From: Polyodon spathula
Taxonomy: Eukaryota > Chordata > Actinopteri > Acipenseriformes > Polyodontidae
NCBI RefSeq assembly: GCF_017654505.1
Contig: NC_054553.1
Coordinates: 5,478,974-5,542,973, forward strand
Length of the DNA: 64,000 bases
Reading direction: 5' to 3'
A model generated the notes under the pieces. That model saw nothing but the letters and a program-made list of their open reading frames with translations. It had not been told where the DNA came from and ran no database searches. Below are positions 50,723 to 62,902 of the stretch, piece by piece (within the stretch, counting starts at the first letter, position 1; every line of letters starts with the position of its first letter). Made by a program: the position numbers and the translations under genes.

Positions 50723-50998
50723 CAGCTATGGCCAAAAGTTTTGTATTGGCCTATAGAATTAACTAATTTATCTTGATAAAGTTAAGTGAAACCAGCTGAA
50801 TAAGGTTGCTTTAACATATTTAATTATTTTCAATATACATAATGAAAAACTGACAGAAATTGAAACATGTGACATTTTGAAATATAACATGAAATACTGT
50901 ACTACTATTATGGCTTCCGGTTGACTTTTGCATTGTAATTTTATAGTTTCTTTGATTAAATTGTGTTAAATAAAAAATCTAAATTATGTTCATATAGG
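50723..50998 (+). mobile_element. Tc1/mariner-type MITE, right end missing
   Basis: After TA at 50721-50722 it starts CAGCTATGGCCAAAAGTTTT, followed by CCTATAGAATTAAC, GAAACCAGCTGAATAA, GAAAAACTGACAG, GACTTTTGCATTGTAATTT and TTTGATTAAATTGTGTTAAA. All of these occur in the same order on the minus strand of 60722-61113, so it is a second copy in opposite orientation. It stops near 50998, before the second terminal repeat. No protein is encoded. Confidence 0.85.
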
Positions 50999-51163
50999 TT
51001 TTTGTTTGTTTGTTTGTTTGTTTTTAAAATGTCTCATTCCTAAAATTCTAGGTGGTGCCGTAGCTATAATGTGGTGTTTGAAGAGTAAGTAGCAGGGTTC
51101 CCACGAGTTGCTAAACTGTTTAAATAGCGTAGCTGTAATATTTATTTTCATTGTTAAGATCCT

Positions 51164-51473
51164 GACAACTTTTTACACATTACTTTAAATGTGTTTCAAA
51201 GCTCTTTTCAAAACGTTTGCTCTAGTGCACTGGGGCTTGAGATCTGTCCTCTAAATCGCTGCAGAAAAAGCAATTTTAAATAAATATATAAATAAGTAAA
51301 CATCACAACTAGTGTTCTGGCTTTTCTGTTCCGTTCCACATCCTGGATCGTTGTTGCTGCGTTTTCTGTTTGACAATGTGGGCAATAATCCTTACACTGT
51401 CAGTGCACTAGAGCGGACATTTTGAAAAGAGCTTTGAAACAGACTTTAAAGTTAGAAGTGTAAAAAGGTTGTC
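51164..51473. repeat. Fold-back element with about 70-bp inverted arms
   Basis: The arm 51164-51231 (GACAACTTTTTACAC ... TCTAGTGCACT) is the imperfect reverse complement of 51402-51473 (AGTGCACTAGAGC ... AAAAAGGTTGTC), sharing an exact TTTCAAAGCTCTTTTCAAAA core. The loop is 170 bp. CAGGGTTCCCACG at about 51092, a sequence typical of hAT element ends, lies just upstream, but no matching end was found downstream. Confidence 0.8.
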
Positions 51474-54002
51474 ATGTTGCACTTGAGATATGCTTCCAAT
51501 GACTCTGCCCTCATCACCAATTAGAACCAATTCTATCATCATATCTTTTGCTTCATAAATATCACATTCCATTTCTGCTGGATGGAGAAATGTTTTCCTT
51601 GCAAGTCTATAAAAGATTAATGAAAGTCGTTTTTGTACCACAGCTTACAGCACTTGGTTTAGAAATGATTAGTTATTTATACACATGCGACTGGATTGTT
51701 TCGCTTGTTGTATTTTAACCTTGCTGCCACCAGTGTTGACAGGGTACCCTGTAGAACAAGGACTTCCCTGTAGTCATATTTCGAATGCATATATAAAATA
51801 CATAAATAAATCATTTAAAATCCAGAGTAGCAACAATTCCTGCAGAACACATAAATCTCCTTATTTTCAGAAATGCCCTGAAGGATGGACACTCCGAAAG
51901 AAACAAACTGCCACCTTCCATGTAATCAAGCATTGTAAAAAAAATTTAATAAAAAAAAAAAAGCAGCATAATTTAATTTCAGTGCATGAACAAACAAAGG
52001 CCTAAAGGTTGTAGCACTGCTAATCCATCACCTTTAAGGAACTATTTATTTATTTGTTGGCCACAATTGAAACGAAAAAAAAAACCTCTTACTAGCCTCT
52101 AAGGCCTTGTTTTGTGGTTTCTGCCATGAGTTTAACTGAAATAGGACCAGGCTGGGGAAACCTCAGCAGGGTGAGTACACTGTGGGAAGTACCTGTGCTG
52201 CTTATATACATTAGAGAGCATCTCCGCATGAATAGATTAAGGGAGAGATTTCAGTACTCAATACCAGAGGGGCAGCTCACGAATGGAGCTTTCTGGAAGA
52301 GCAGGTCCTGTTCCAATATTTAGCAAAATTCTGATAAAATGCCTGATCCTTAAGGGGTTAGCTGTTTTAATAAAGGTTACATTACTGCCACAAAGCTGTG
52401 CTTTTAATCGTCACTAAAAAAAAAAAAAAACTGCCCGCGATGTGTACTATGGGGCTTGTTAGTGAGAGTCTGTGCCCTTGGCAGGAGACAGAACTCGTGG
52501 TGTGGATTTTAAAAAGCCTTTACGGTCTCACTCAGCATGGGGACATTGTGCCTTCAAATGGCATGGTTGCCAGGCCTGTGCTGTTTGTTTCAAGAGTTGG
52601 AACACTTGTAGGAGCTCTTTAAGAATTCTGGCTGCGCTTTCCTAGTGAAAAGAAACCGAGTTGCTCTTTGACACAATCAATTCACAGTTAACCGTTCCCT
52701 CGCTCTGTCTTTTTGACATTGCCCGACAAACGGCTGTAATGATTACTTTCGAGAACCTACATCTTATCTGGCGATTAGAACTTCTAAGGGCACAGCAAAA
52801 CAAGCCCTCAAAAAAAGGCTTTCTCAACAATTTGCTACTATCCATCTTTCTGTCTGTATCTGATCCCGAGTCGTCAATCTCAATCTACAAGAAGACAGTT
52901 CTTCACCTATTCATTCAGCTGCCTGCAGAGTCCATGAAAATAACAGAAACCATGCTGTATAAAGCTGTAGCATCCCATTTTATTCGGAGTGCTTAGTACA
53001 TTATCCCATAAGTTCAGCCAATTTCGTAACTCTGCTTTCGAAAGCAGACTGTGTCAACTGCGTGGTGGCTTTAGACCCCCTCGCCCCCCACTCTGGAACA
53101 AACTGTCCCTTTTTTTATTATGTACCTTTCTTATTGTTAAAGTGGATCTTCTATTCCCTGGTTCCTGGTTAATTGGTTACTATTGACAATACAGTAGACA
53201 AAGATTACTAAATCAGCATCAGTCTTGAAACTGCCACATGTTACGTGAAATTGCTGGTAATATTGCCAGTAATAAGGTGTAGCATAGAAAAATATTTCTA
53301 GCAATTATCTAATTATCTAATTTCTAGCAATTATTTTTCCATAAATAATTGCTGGAAGGTATTGCCTACTGAGTATGGATAATGTATTCATTTTAAATTA
53401 ATTTTTATTGCTGCAACCTTCCTTGCTGCTACAACAAGGCATCCATGTGAGCAAGATGATCTATCATCATACTCTTCCTTTGAAAATATTCTTGAAAAAT
53501 CTCTGTCCATCTCTAGCTACAGCACATGTTCCCCAAGCATTTCTCCATCATCATCATCATCTTTACAATCCCCCCCTATCCATATCAGACTGTTACTTCC
53601 ATTTATGAACCTACATATCAGTCTACTTATCTCATCTTGCTGCCAGAACATCCAATAAGAATCCATCTGTCTGTCAGACTATATTTATGTATCTGTTTGT
53701 CTAACAATCAATCTATCTTCATGTCTGTCTGTCAATCTATCACTAGACTGTAGACTTATATAAAAAACATCTTCTAGAGGCATACTCTTTATATCATCTG
53801 TTGTTTCAGCGTAGAACACTATTTACCATGTTTACTAAAATCGACCTGCTTTAAAAAGTTGAATATCTGAAGTGAGTTAGTTTGAAAAGGACCTCTCTGG
53901 ATGTGGAGCTATAATTTCTGCCCTTTGAGTTATGGGTGGACGGGGCACAAATAACAACTGGACACCCATAGAGGTAATTTTCTAAACTTCAGCTTTTGAA
54001 GC

Positions 54003-54170
54003 AATTACACTTACAATGGGAGGAGGAGGTTAAGTGACTTGTGCACAAGGAGGTTAAGTGACTTGCTCAGGGTCACATAGTGAAACAGTCAGTGGCAGAG
54101 GTGGGATTTGGGATTTGAACCAGTGACCTTCTGGTTGCAATCCCTGAACTTTAAGCACTGGACCACACTG
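54003..54170 (+). repeat. SINE/L2-tail-like (MIR-like) repeat with inner duplication
   Basis: The sequence GTGACTTGCTCAGGGTCACA, then CAGTGGCAGAGGTGGGATTT, TTGAACCAGTGACCTTCTGG and AAGCACTGGACCACACTG, is the familiar MIR/L2-like module seen across vertebrates. AGGAGGTTAAGTGACTTG occurs twice 24 bp apart (54024 and 54048). Confidence 0.75.
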
Positions 54171-55570
54171 ATTAATGCTTCCATCTAGCGAGAGCTCGGG
54201 AAGTATGCTTGACACCTTATTTTTGTGTGCTTTAAAAGTGCATGTTAGGTTTCATTGATGAGTCATCCAGGGGCTAAGTATGGAGTGTCCTGCTGATATC
54301 AAAGTATCATCTCTCTTATGAAATCACAGGGCTTAGGGCTCAAAGGTTTCAAAGCCTGGCTGGGTGCTAGATATGATCTTAAGAAACAGAGCATTTGACT
54401 TAAAAGAATGCATAGCGTGCTAACCAAATATAGTAATGCTAAGCCAATGCAGTGAGAGGTCAGACAGAAACCGTGCTCTGACTAGACTCACTTATCTCTG
54501 GTCAGACTTTTGAAAATGCCTTGTGTGCATGCTGCTGAGCGGCTGCTCAGTAGCTAGGTGTAATCAGTCTTGCAGGATCAGTGTTGAGCCTTTGGGCGCT
54601 GAAACAGTGGGATCCTGATAGATTGGCCACTTGAGTGTTTTTGTTTGGGGCCTGATTGTCACTGCAGACTTCATTTGTATTGAAAAAGCTCATCACTTCC
54701 TTCCAGTGCACAGCGTCAGCTCTTAATATACTCCACTTGTCACCAGCCCTCAACAGGTTTTTCTGGTTGGTAGCCACAAAAGAGGACCAACTAACGTCTG
54801 TTTACCTTTTCTAAACGTGTCCAACAAAAACACATTAAAGCACAAGCCTTACATATTACAAAAATAATCACGCAAACGTATACATACTGTACTCATATCT
54901 ATCCATGCTGGACAGAGATTCTTTTAACCATTATGTAAAAGAATTTTAACATTAGGAAGCCGTTGTCAATAGCTGTCTTTAGGGGAAAAAAAGTCTTTAG
55001 GAGAAATGCAAAGTTAATAGGTAATTCTTTATTACATAGACCTACACCTCACAAAAAAGTGCATTTCATTGTTGTATCCCCAACAATTAATGATATTTTG
55101 TATTTTATTGCCTGCGGTTTTTGATTAGTCTAGGGCTAATTTCTTCCCTAAACAAGGCCTCAATTTGGTGCCCTTCACTAAATACAAGCTCTTAATTATC
55201 TCTCTGAACCATTCTCTCATGACTCTTGATAAAGACTGTCCGAAGTGGAGTACAGAGATCAGCTTCTTAATGTACAGTAGCCTCTACAGGTATGTCTACT
55301 GCAGCAGTTTCTGAGATTGGTTTCTGAGTAAGCCGTGCTGCCCGCCTGCTGTCTTTCCTTTTCAGTTCAGTGGGATTCAGGTGATTCCTGTGCAGTAGAA
55401 AGACATCTGCAAGTGCAGCAATCACAGAACATTGAGGATTGATTCCAAACTGCTGCCTGTCGGCTACATGTTGTTTGCCACAACTTTCCACTGATGGATT
55501 CTCTCTCGCCATGATTCCAATGTGCTGACATTCTTATTTATTTCCACAATTCGCATGTCTTTAATACCTG

Positions 55571-55576
55571 CAGTGG

Positions 55577-55608
<32 letters not shown>

Positions 55609-55614
55609 GGGGGT
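55571..55614. repeat. Poly(T)-poly(G) tract
   Basis: About 20 T followed directly by about 17 G. Confidence 0.92.
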
Positions 55615-56467
55615 TGTTTTGTTTTTTTTAAAGGCTGGATATGTGCTATAAACGTTTTGTGGAAGCCCTTTTGTATGTATTGATTGATTTTATTTAGAGA
55701 AAAAAAGGATAATGAAACAGAAGAGTATTTTAGCCAGTGCTACTACATTCCAGTCTACACGTGTTAGTTACTGTACAAATTCCAGTCCAGGAAATATCAC
55801 CTGCCTGCCACACAGTTTATTCTTCTCAGTGTTTTCCATAAGGGTATATGGCTAGTGTTACATTTTTTTTTTAAAGCAGCTACTCTCCATGTGACCCCAA
55901 ATCCTGTTTTGACATTTGACTCGACGGGTGGGGCGTGGGGGGGGGGGGTGAAGGGGGTTGGGTAAATATATAGTACATTCTCGATACTCAATTACACTGC
56001 AATGCAAGCAAGGCTAAAAAACATGAGATGAAGAAGAGCAATAGAGGCTAGGACTGGTGAGGGATCATAGAACGTATTGAAACACAGAAAGCTATCATCA
56101 CTTTTATTGCATTTTTAATTCAGATAAAAGATTTGAAAAATGGTTTTGTTGAGAGAATCGTCTAGCACTCTAGTCTGCAACACAAGCAGAAGCTGAAGCT
56201 GGTTAACCATGGGTGGTTTTAAACATGCAAAATACAAATGTATTATTTCAAGTTGTGTAACCGCTGAAAACTTCAATAGTGGTCTGACATTCTGCAGTGC
56301 AAAGGCTCGCTGTTCACCAATTTTTAATGTTTACACAATTAAGAAAAATATCAAATAGTATATACAACAGTATATATTTGTTTCACTTTCTGCTAATGTG
56401 AGATTTAGATTAAACGTTGGTATACAATCTAGTTTAAGCTTTTAGTTTTAAGTTCCCTTATAGAAGG

Positions 56468-56690
56468 TTTTCCATAGTAAAATCATAGAAAAGCATAATA
56501 AAACATAGTGAAAGCATGGTAAAGCAAAGCAATGTAAAGAACAGTGAGGTATTGTAAATAGTATTCATTAACATGGTAAACCAGGGTAAATTATGGTTGG
56601 TGCACAGTATTACCATGGTAATAGTGCAAAAGTACAGTGCAAAAATACCATTGTAAACTTGCATAAGGGTGGATAGTGCATTGTAAATAT
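56468..56690. repeat. Degenerate short-unit tandem repeat
   Basis: Many diverged copies of a roughly 10-13-bp unit like CATGGTAAAGCA / CATAGTAAAAT, including the palindrome TACCATGGTA near 56610. I recognise the type as a common fish simple repeat. Confidence 0.65.
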
Positions 56691-58375
56691 ATACAGTACA
56701 GAAGTGTACTTATCATATATTTTAAGTATTACATCAGATTCCAGTGGAGTCCCAGTGAGGGTGAGGGTTAGGGTGAGGTTTGGGGAATTTCATAGAACAT
56801 ATTAAAACTAATTTGGCTAGGTGTAATTCTTGCTTACTTCCACTTGTGTTCAATATTGTATGATATGCCATTCAAGTAACCCAAGATTAACCATTGCAAA
56901 GTCATCTTATTTACTCAACACAATAGAAGGTAGTAGTGTTAAAAGGCACATAGCTACGGGTGATGGTCATGGTTGTCCCAAAGACATTCATTTTATAGGG
57001 CTCACATTACCCACAATTTATACAGCGTTATGTTATAAATAAATTTTTGTCACATGTCAGTTTGACACAAACAATACTTAACACTTGAAAAACAGTTGGT
57101 AGCATTTAATTGATTGCTGTTTTCCCCACTGTAGCTATTTTCCCATCTTCTTTTGCCATTGTTTTAGCAGTACATTGTGAAACAGTAATGACAGTAGCCA
57201 AGGGAAAGCAAGGATAAACTAGACAGCAGTCTGACTGGCAGCTACAAAGTATGTGATCACCACAGACACTGCTATTTCTGGGGTCATTGTATTGACTTTT
57301 CCTATTCAGTGAAATGCATTCTCGCACAGCTGTTCTTTAAAAATTAAGACTGATGTGTTCCTTCTAAACTGACAGAACCGGTTTGTTAGATTAGTTTATG
57401 GACAGAACGAAGAAACAGTATTGTGTGTGAAAGTTGAACTTTATATGTATAAATACCTATCACCATGAGAATATGTTAAAAATAAATACATCCATTACCT
57501 TGGTATTGTACAGTTGACTTTCAGTATCTGAAAACGGTAATGTTTTATTTTTGTTTCTTAGCTGTTAATAGTAGCTTACTGATATGTTAACATGTGTGTC
57601 ATGATTAGTTAATGGTTAGCTTATATGTGATACTGCACTGTTAAACAACTAGGCACCCCCTGGAAATACGAGGTGGATGTCAGCAGGCTACACATCACCC
57701 CATAAAGACACCAAGGGTCATCAATTCCAGTGAAGAGGAGCGAATTCTACACCTTTGAAGGGTGTAAAAACCTGCCAGCTTTAATGCCACCTGAGGAAGG
57801 TCATAGTTTGACATTTACAGGCTGGTTCAAAGAAAACATTGACACAGCATCGGTTAATACATGCCATTACCACTAGCCATCCTCAGCTTGCTCACACAAA
57901 CATATATAGAACTCTTTTGCACTTGCCTTGCTTTAATCTATTCTCACAATACTGTACTTCAATTTTAGTTCCAAAAGTTTAATCTTGGTCCAAACCCCAA
58001 ACACTTCTAAATCTGAACTTCCACCCAGGGGTAACTAAAGTACACTTCTTGCCATATATCCTTGAGACTCAATCTGTTGTACGTGCCTGCTCTACTTTCT
58101 TTTTTCCCAATCCGAGGGGACTGTCTGTGCATTCCAGTCGTGCTTTTATCACCTTCCCTCTCTGATCTGGAAAGCAATTTGTAGGAGATTGCAGGGCTCT
58201 TGAGCTTGGCCCAGGAGCGCCAGTGGTGTGAAGTTACTATGACACCCGATGCCTGCAATCTTGCTTCTTACTTATGTACATATTCTCACTTCGTTTGTAA
58301 TGATCCCCCCCCCAAGTGAAAACACCTCTCAATGCCACAGTAAATTAATGTGAATTAACTTGTTTCTTTCCACAG

Positions 58376-58440
58376 ATAACCGACGGCCAGTTTTGGAAAG
58401 GTCACGTTCACGTCACAATGGAACCCCTTCTGCTGTATGA
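58376..58440 (+). CDS. diaph2: DIAPH2 terminal coding exon and stop
   Basis: After the acceptor TTTCTTTCCACAG (ends 58375) the exon completes the split codon as GAT (Asp) and encodes DNRRPVLERSRSRHNGTPSAV, with TGA at 58438-58440. The NRR-x-x-LERSRSRHNG segment is what separates DIAPH2 from DIAPH1 and DIAPH3, whose tails differ. The last residues differ from the mammalian end as I recall it, and one Pro before Asp-Asn is missing, within normal divergence. It joins in frame to either the DAD exon at 22261 or the candidate cassette at 22919. The Arg/Ser-rich tail follows the basic cluster of the autoregulatory region. Confidence 0.93.
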
Positions 58441-60721
58441 TTTTCCCAACCTCCCCTCAACAAAGTGCCAAAGAGACAGTGCTGGGATGTGAAGAGCTTT
58501 GAACAGACATCAACATCATCACCATCATAAAACAGAAGTGAACTAAATAGTTATGGGCTTGAAAGAGGACCTGCAGAAAGCAAGAGGAGGATCAAGAAAG
58601 TGGAATGCAATGTTTGGTCATGCTGATGGACACATATCCTGAGCCTTACATATGGATTGTGTTTCTTTTCTTTTTTTAAATTGAATGCATTAAGAGTGAC
58701 ACGTCTGTCTATTCCTGGCTTACTTGATGGTGTAGATGTGCAGAGGTGCTTTCTATGCCAAGTGAGTGTAAGTCTGCATGGCTTCTTGTGCCTGCTCATC
58801 AATAGGATTTATAGGTTGCTTGCTCTGGTACCCTTTTTCAGTTCTTTCTTTTGAATTTTAGCACTGTGCCAAGACTACAGCCTGTAATTTAGAGGCACAT
58901 ATTGTATTCTAAATAACATTATGCTATCTTAAAAAAAAAAAAAAAAAGAAATGTGTTTATTATTTGAGTTTGAATTGCTAAACCGAACAATTTTATAGAA
59001 AGCTGGTTTTCAACAAAATAGGGAAGGTTTGACACACATTAGCCTAACATGCAAGACAACGACTACAGCCGTTTGCTACATTGACTAATACTCTAATGTA
59101 TGGGTATGTCTGGTGCTGTGTCTTGTGGTCTGACTGTATCTCCTTTAGCCACTGGTAAAATGACTATGTGCCTGTTTACTGAGATGGAATGGATGACAGC
59201 CGTGGTGAAAGTGAAAGCTCAGATTGAGAATGAGAGTCTGTGGAATGCGTCGTCTTTTTTTTTTTTTTTTATTTAAAGTAACAAGTAGCATTGGACAATA
59301 TTACATACAAATATTTTAAAAGTATTGTTAAGGTTTATCATCACTGACCTATTCTTGCAAGATGAAAAATGTATAAAGATACTGTACGCAAAATATAATA
59401 ATAATAAGGGTTTCAGAATTTACATTTCACACAGTTGAAATGAATTATGTCAGCTTTAGGGTCTTAATCATAGGTTCAGGAACCTACACAGCCACTACTA
59501 AATTCAAAGTATTTACTTGTGTTTAGTTTTTTAACAGCCCCAAGCAGTTCTGACTTCTTTGGATGTGCACAGTGGGGCAGATCCACAGCCAGACACTTCT
59601 TTCCAAGTCTAAAACAGTATAACGACAGGAGTTTGAAACAACATGGCGCCTGTCTTTAGGAGGGATCATTAACAGCCCCCTACACAGAATTTCATCTTCC
59701 CTTTGGGCGAAAGCAGCCAGCTACCAGTGTTAAGCAATTCACAACATTATTATTATCATGAAGCCTCTGGCAACATAAATCACGCTTTAAAAGTAATCAA
59801 AACAGATGCTTTGCAAATAGAAATAACTCTCTCTGTCTCATATTTGTGGGCAGATAACACACATTGTTAATGTTAACACACATTGCTAATGCAAGCAGCT
59901 TGTAAAGGGAAACCCGTACAGTTTTATATCTTTCATTAGTGTAGATTGTAAGCTCTTACATAAGGAGAATCGTATTCCTTTCTTTTCACATATAGATGCC
60001 AAGCAGACACATTCATTATGTACTGAAGAGCACCAGACAAACATAAATGAACAATCACAGCAGTTGTGCATGCATGCACAGGCATTTTACAACATGTACA
60101 GTGCACACATGCAGCACTGTCCGATTCATTTATTAGACCCCTCCGCCCCCTCACCACGCACACATTTCAATTACACATGAAAACACAGTTTGGCATGATG
60201 GTGTGCTTCTGTTTTTTTGGCCTCTCTTTAAGAGGTCAGTGTGGCAGAAGATCTTGTCTGTATAAGATGAACTATGCATGCCTATGGAAGCATGCCAAGA
60301 GCTTGTCAGAGAGCAATTAGGAAACTACATTCACAGAGAACCGCAGTCACGTTTCCAGTAACTAACTAGACGATACACTCAGGCCGGTACATATATACAA
60401 ATACATACAAGTGTTTACTTGGATAACAAGTACAGAAGTGATGGGGTTGTAAAACAAATGCATTCAAAAGTGCAACAATGAGTGACCAGATGTGTACATG
60501 ACATCTGACTGCATTATTAATGTATAATACTGAAGCTGGCTTTTTACATTGATGAAGCAGTGACTGGAAATCACAAAAAATAATCTTCACACTCACTGAA
60601 AATTATTAATGTTCCTCAATTGTATTGAACCAGTTAAAACCAGGCAAAATGAGTGCATTTTAAAGAGCAGCTTAGTAGGGGCATAAATGCCTGTTAGTTA
60701 ATGTACTAGTGTTGTTGTTTA

Positions 60722-61113
<392 letters not shown>

Positions 61114-61643
61114 TAGATTGACTTTGTATCATTTTCTGTTCCAGTCACCAAACATTGGTACGTCTCCGAATCCTGTCTAAGCTCTAAAGCACACGAAGTA
61201 CAGCAGAGTGTAAACATTAACCTGCAACACTGAAACAGGAAAGTATGAGAGTCTGAATCTCAACAACACAAATAATGCACTTGTTAAGATAACGCTGATA
61301 TTTCGACTTTAGCAAAATTGCTCTTTAAGTCACTAAATGAACAAGCATGACCACTCCTTAAATGTGTGTCATTGACAGTTTAAATATCTTTTGATTATTT
61401 CAATCTCCACCTCCATCTATCGGTAGCCCTGAAGGATTGATACTGTAGCTGTTCACAACATCTCTTTTGTAGAAACTCTTGGGCAATTAGATACATCTAT
61501 TGCAAAGTTGTTTTCTTTTTTTTTTATATTTATGCACTTGTATATATTCTACTTATTATAGATATGGTCAGAACATATTCCATGTGGGAAATTGGGCAGA
61601 GAAAACCTTTCATCTCTCTGAATTTTAAAAAACAAAACAAAAA

Positions 61644-61649
61644 AATAAA
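61644..61649 (+). promoter_or_regulatory. Candidate poly(A) signal (AATAAA)
   Basis: AATAAA with a GT/T-rich stretch in the next 30 bases, the usual downstream element; the best-supported of the candidates for DIAPH2 cleavage, but it lies in an A-rich stretch where the hexamer can arise by chance. Confidence 0.4.
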
Positions 61650-62631
61650 GCTGATGTGTTCCCTTTTGTTCAAACATATGTTCTACTGAACTGGAAAAAA
61701 AAAAAAAAAAAAAACTTTAACAGAGTATAGATAACAGGTATAGATACATAAATGCAGTTGCTTGAAAGCAAAACCACGCTTATGCTCAGAACCGTCCTTG
61801 ATGGTTTGCATGTGCAGAAATATATTTGGAGTCGATTAAAAAAAAAAAATTAAAAAATACTCTTCAAAAAAATAAACGTCAATCAGATATATATAAAAAA
61901 AAAACCTTTAAAGTTGTGTTGTGATTGTCATAGAAAGATTGTTCTAATGAGGGAGACTACAGCGTTAAATAACGGAGTCATTCTTTATTTTTTTTCCCCT
62001 TTGTACATTTGGGTTAATTACACTATTCTTTAAAATGCATTTTAAAAAAGGAAATCATGTTATATACAGTAGTAAGTGATTTACTACAGATACAATTATA
62101 TAAATTCTGCCAGAGCTGTAGGCTATAAACCCTTTGAAATAAGTGTGTTCTTTTGTTATGGACTATACTTGGGCACAGTCACACGGAATGGAATATTGCA
62201 AGCAGCTTTGACTTGTTTTCTGAAAATGAAAGTATCGTGCAGTAAAGCAGTAGCCTTTGTGGGGTGGGTTTCAAACAATAACCTTTCTATATCTAACATA
62301 CATTAGTAGTTTGGAAGGCTGTACACAGCCCTGCCTACATTTAGGGTTTTATGATATGTCACTGTAATACATTATATTCTTTTAAAATCACTTCATATTT
62401 ATAACATATTTTAATTGTATTTGTATTGGTTACACTTTGAGAGAAAGGTATGAGCACTGTTCTTTAGCAGAATATTGTTAAATTATCTAAATAACCACTT
62501 TGTTATATAAATAAGCCTGAAAAAGTGTCTATTTTTATTTGTGAATATTTAGTTCCACATGTACTAAACAACTGAACTCGCACGCGGTTATTTCGGACTT
62601 CTACTCACAAAGATATATCATAAATAATAGT

Positions 62632-62633
<2 letters not shown>

Positions 62634-62687
<54 letters not shown>

Positions 62688-62700
62688 ATATATATAATAT
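62634..62700. repeat. (TA)n microsatellite
   Basis: About 25 TA units then interrupted TA/GATA. Confidence 0.93.
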
Positions 62701-62896
62701 AGTTATCTATACTCAATCACACGGTAACTTGAAGAACCAAGCGATTGTATACTTGTTGACTATATTAATAATGCAATGGCTTCATGCTAATGCGCTGTCA
62801 TTAGAATTATTATGTAACTATATTGAAATACACCTTTTAGAAAAACAAATGAAAGTTGTCTGTTCTTTTGCATAGTGTGAATAATTAATGGATTTG

Positions 62897-62902
62897 AATA
62901 AA
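62897..62902 (+). promoter_or_regulatory. Alternative candidate poly(A) signal (AATAAA)
   Basis: A second AATAAA in non-A-rich context (TTTGAATAAACCTGC). The downstream sequence is only weakly GT-rich. Confidence 0.3.

Noticed and set aside
51408..51641. 77-residue minus-strand open frame over the fold-back arm
   Set aside because: Contains a plausible-looking segment (LIGDEGRVIGSISQV) and could be a transposase shard, but no family could be assigned, so it is not listed as a gene.
56755..56785. Telomere-like GAGGGTTAGGGTGAGG
   Set aside because: Only one true TTAGGG unit among GGTGAG variants; not an interstitial telomere array.
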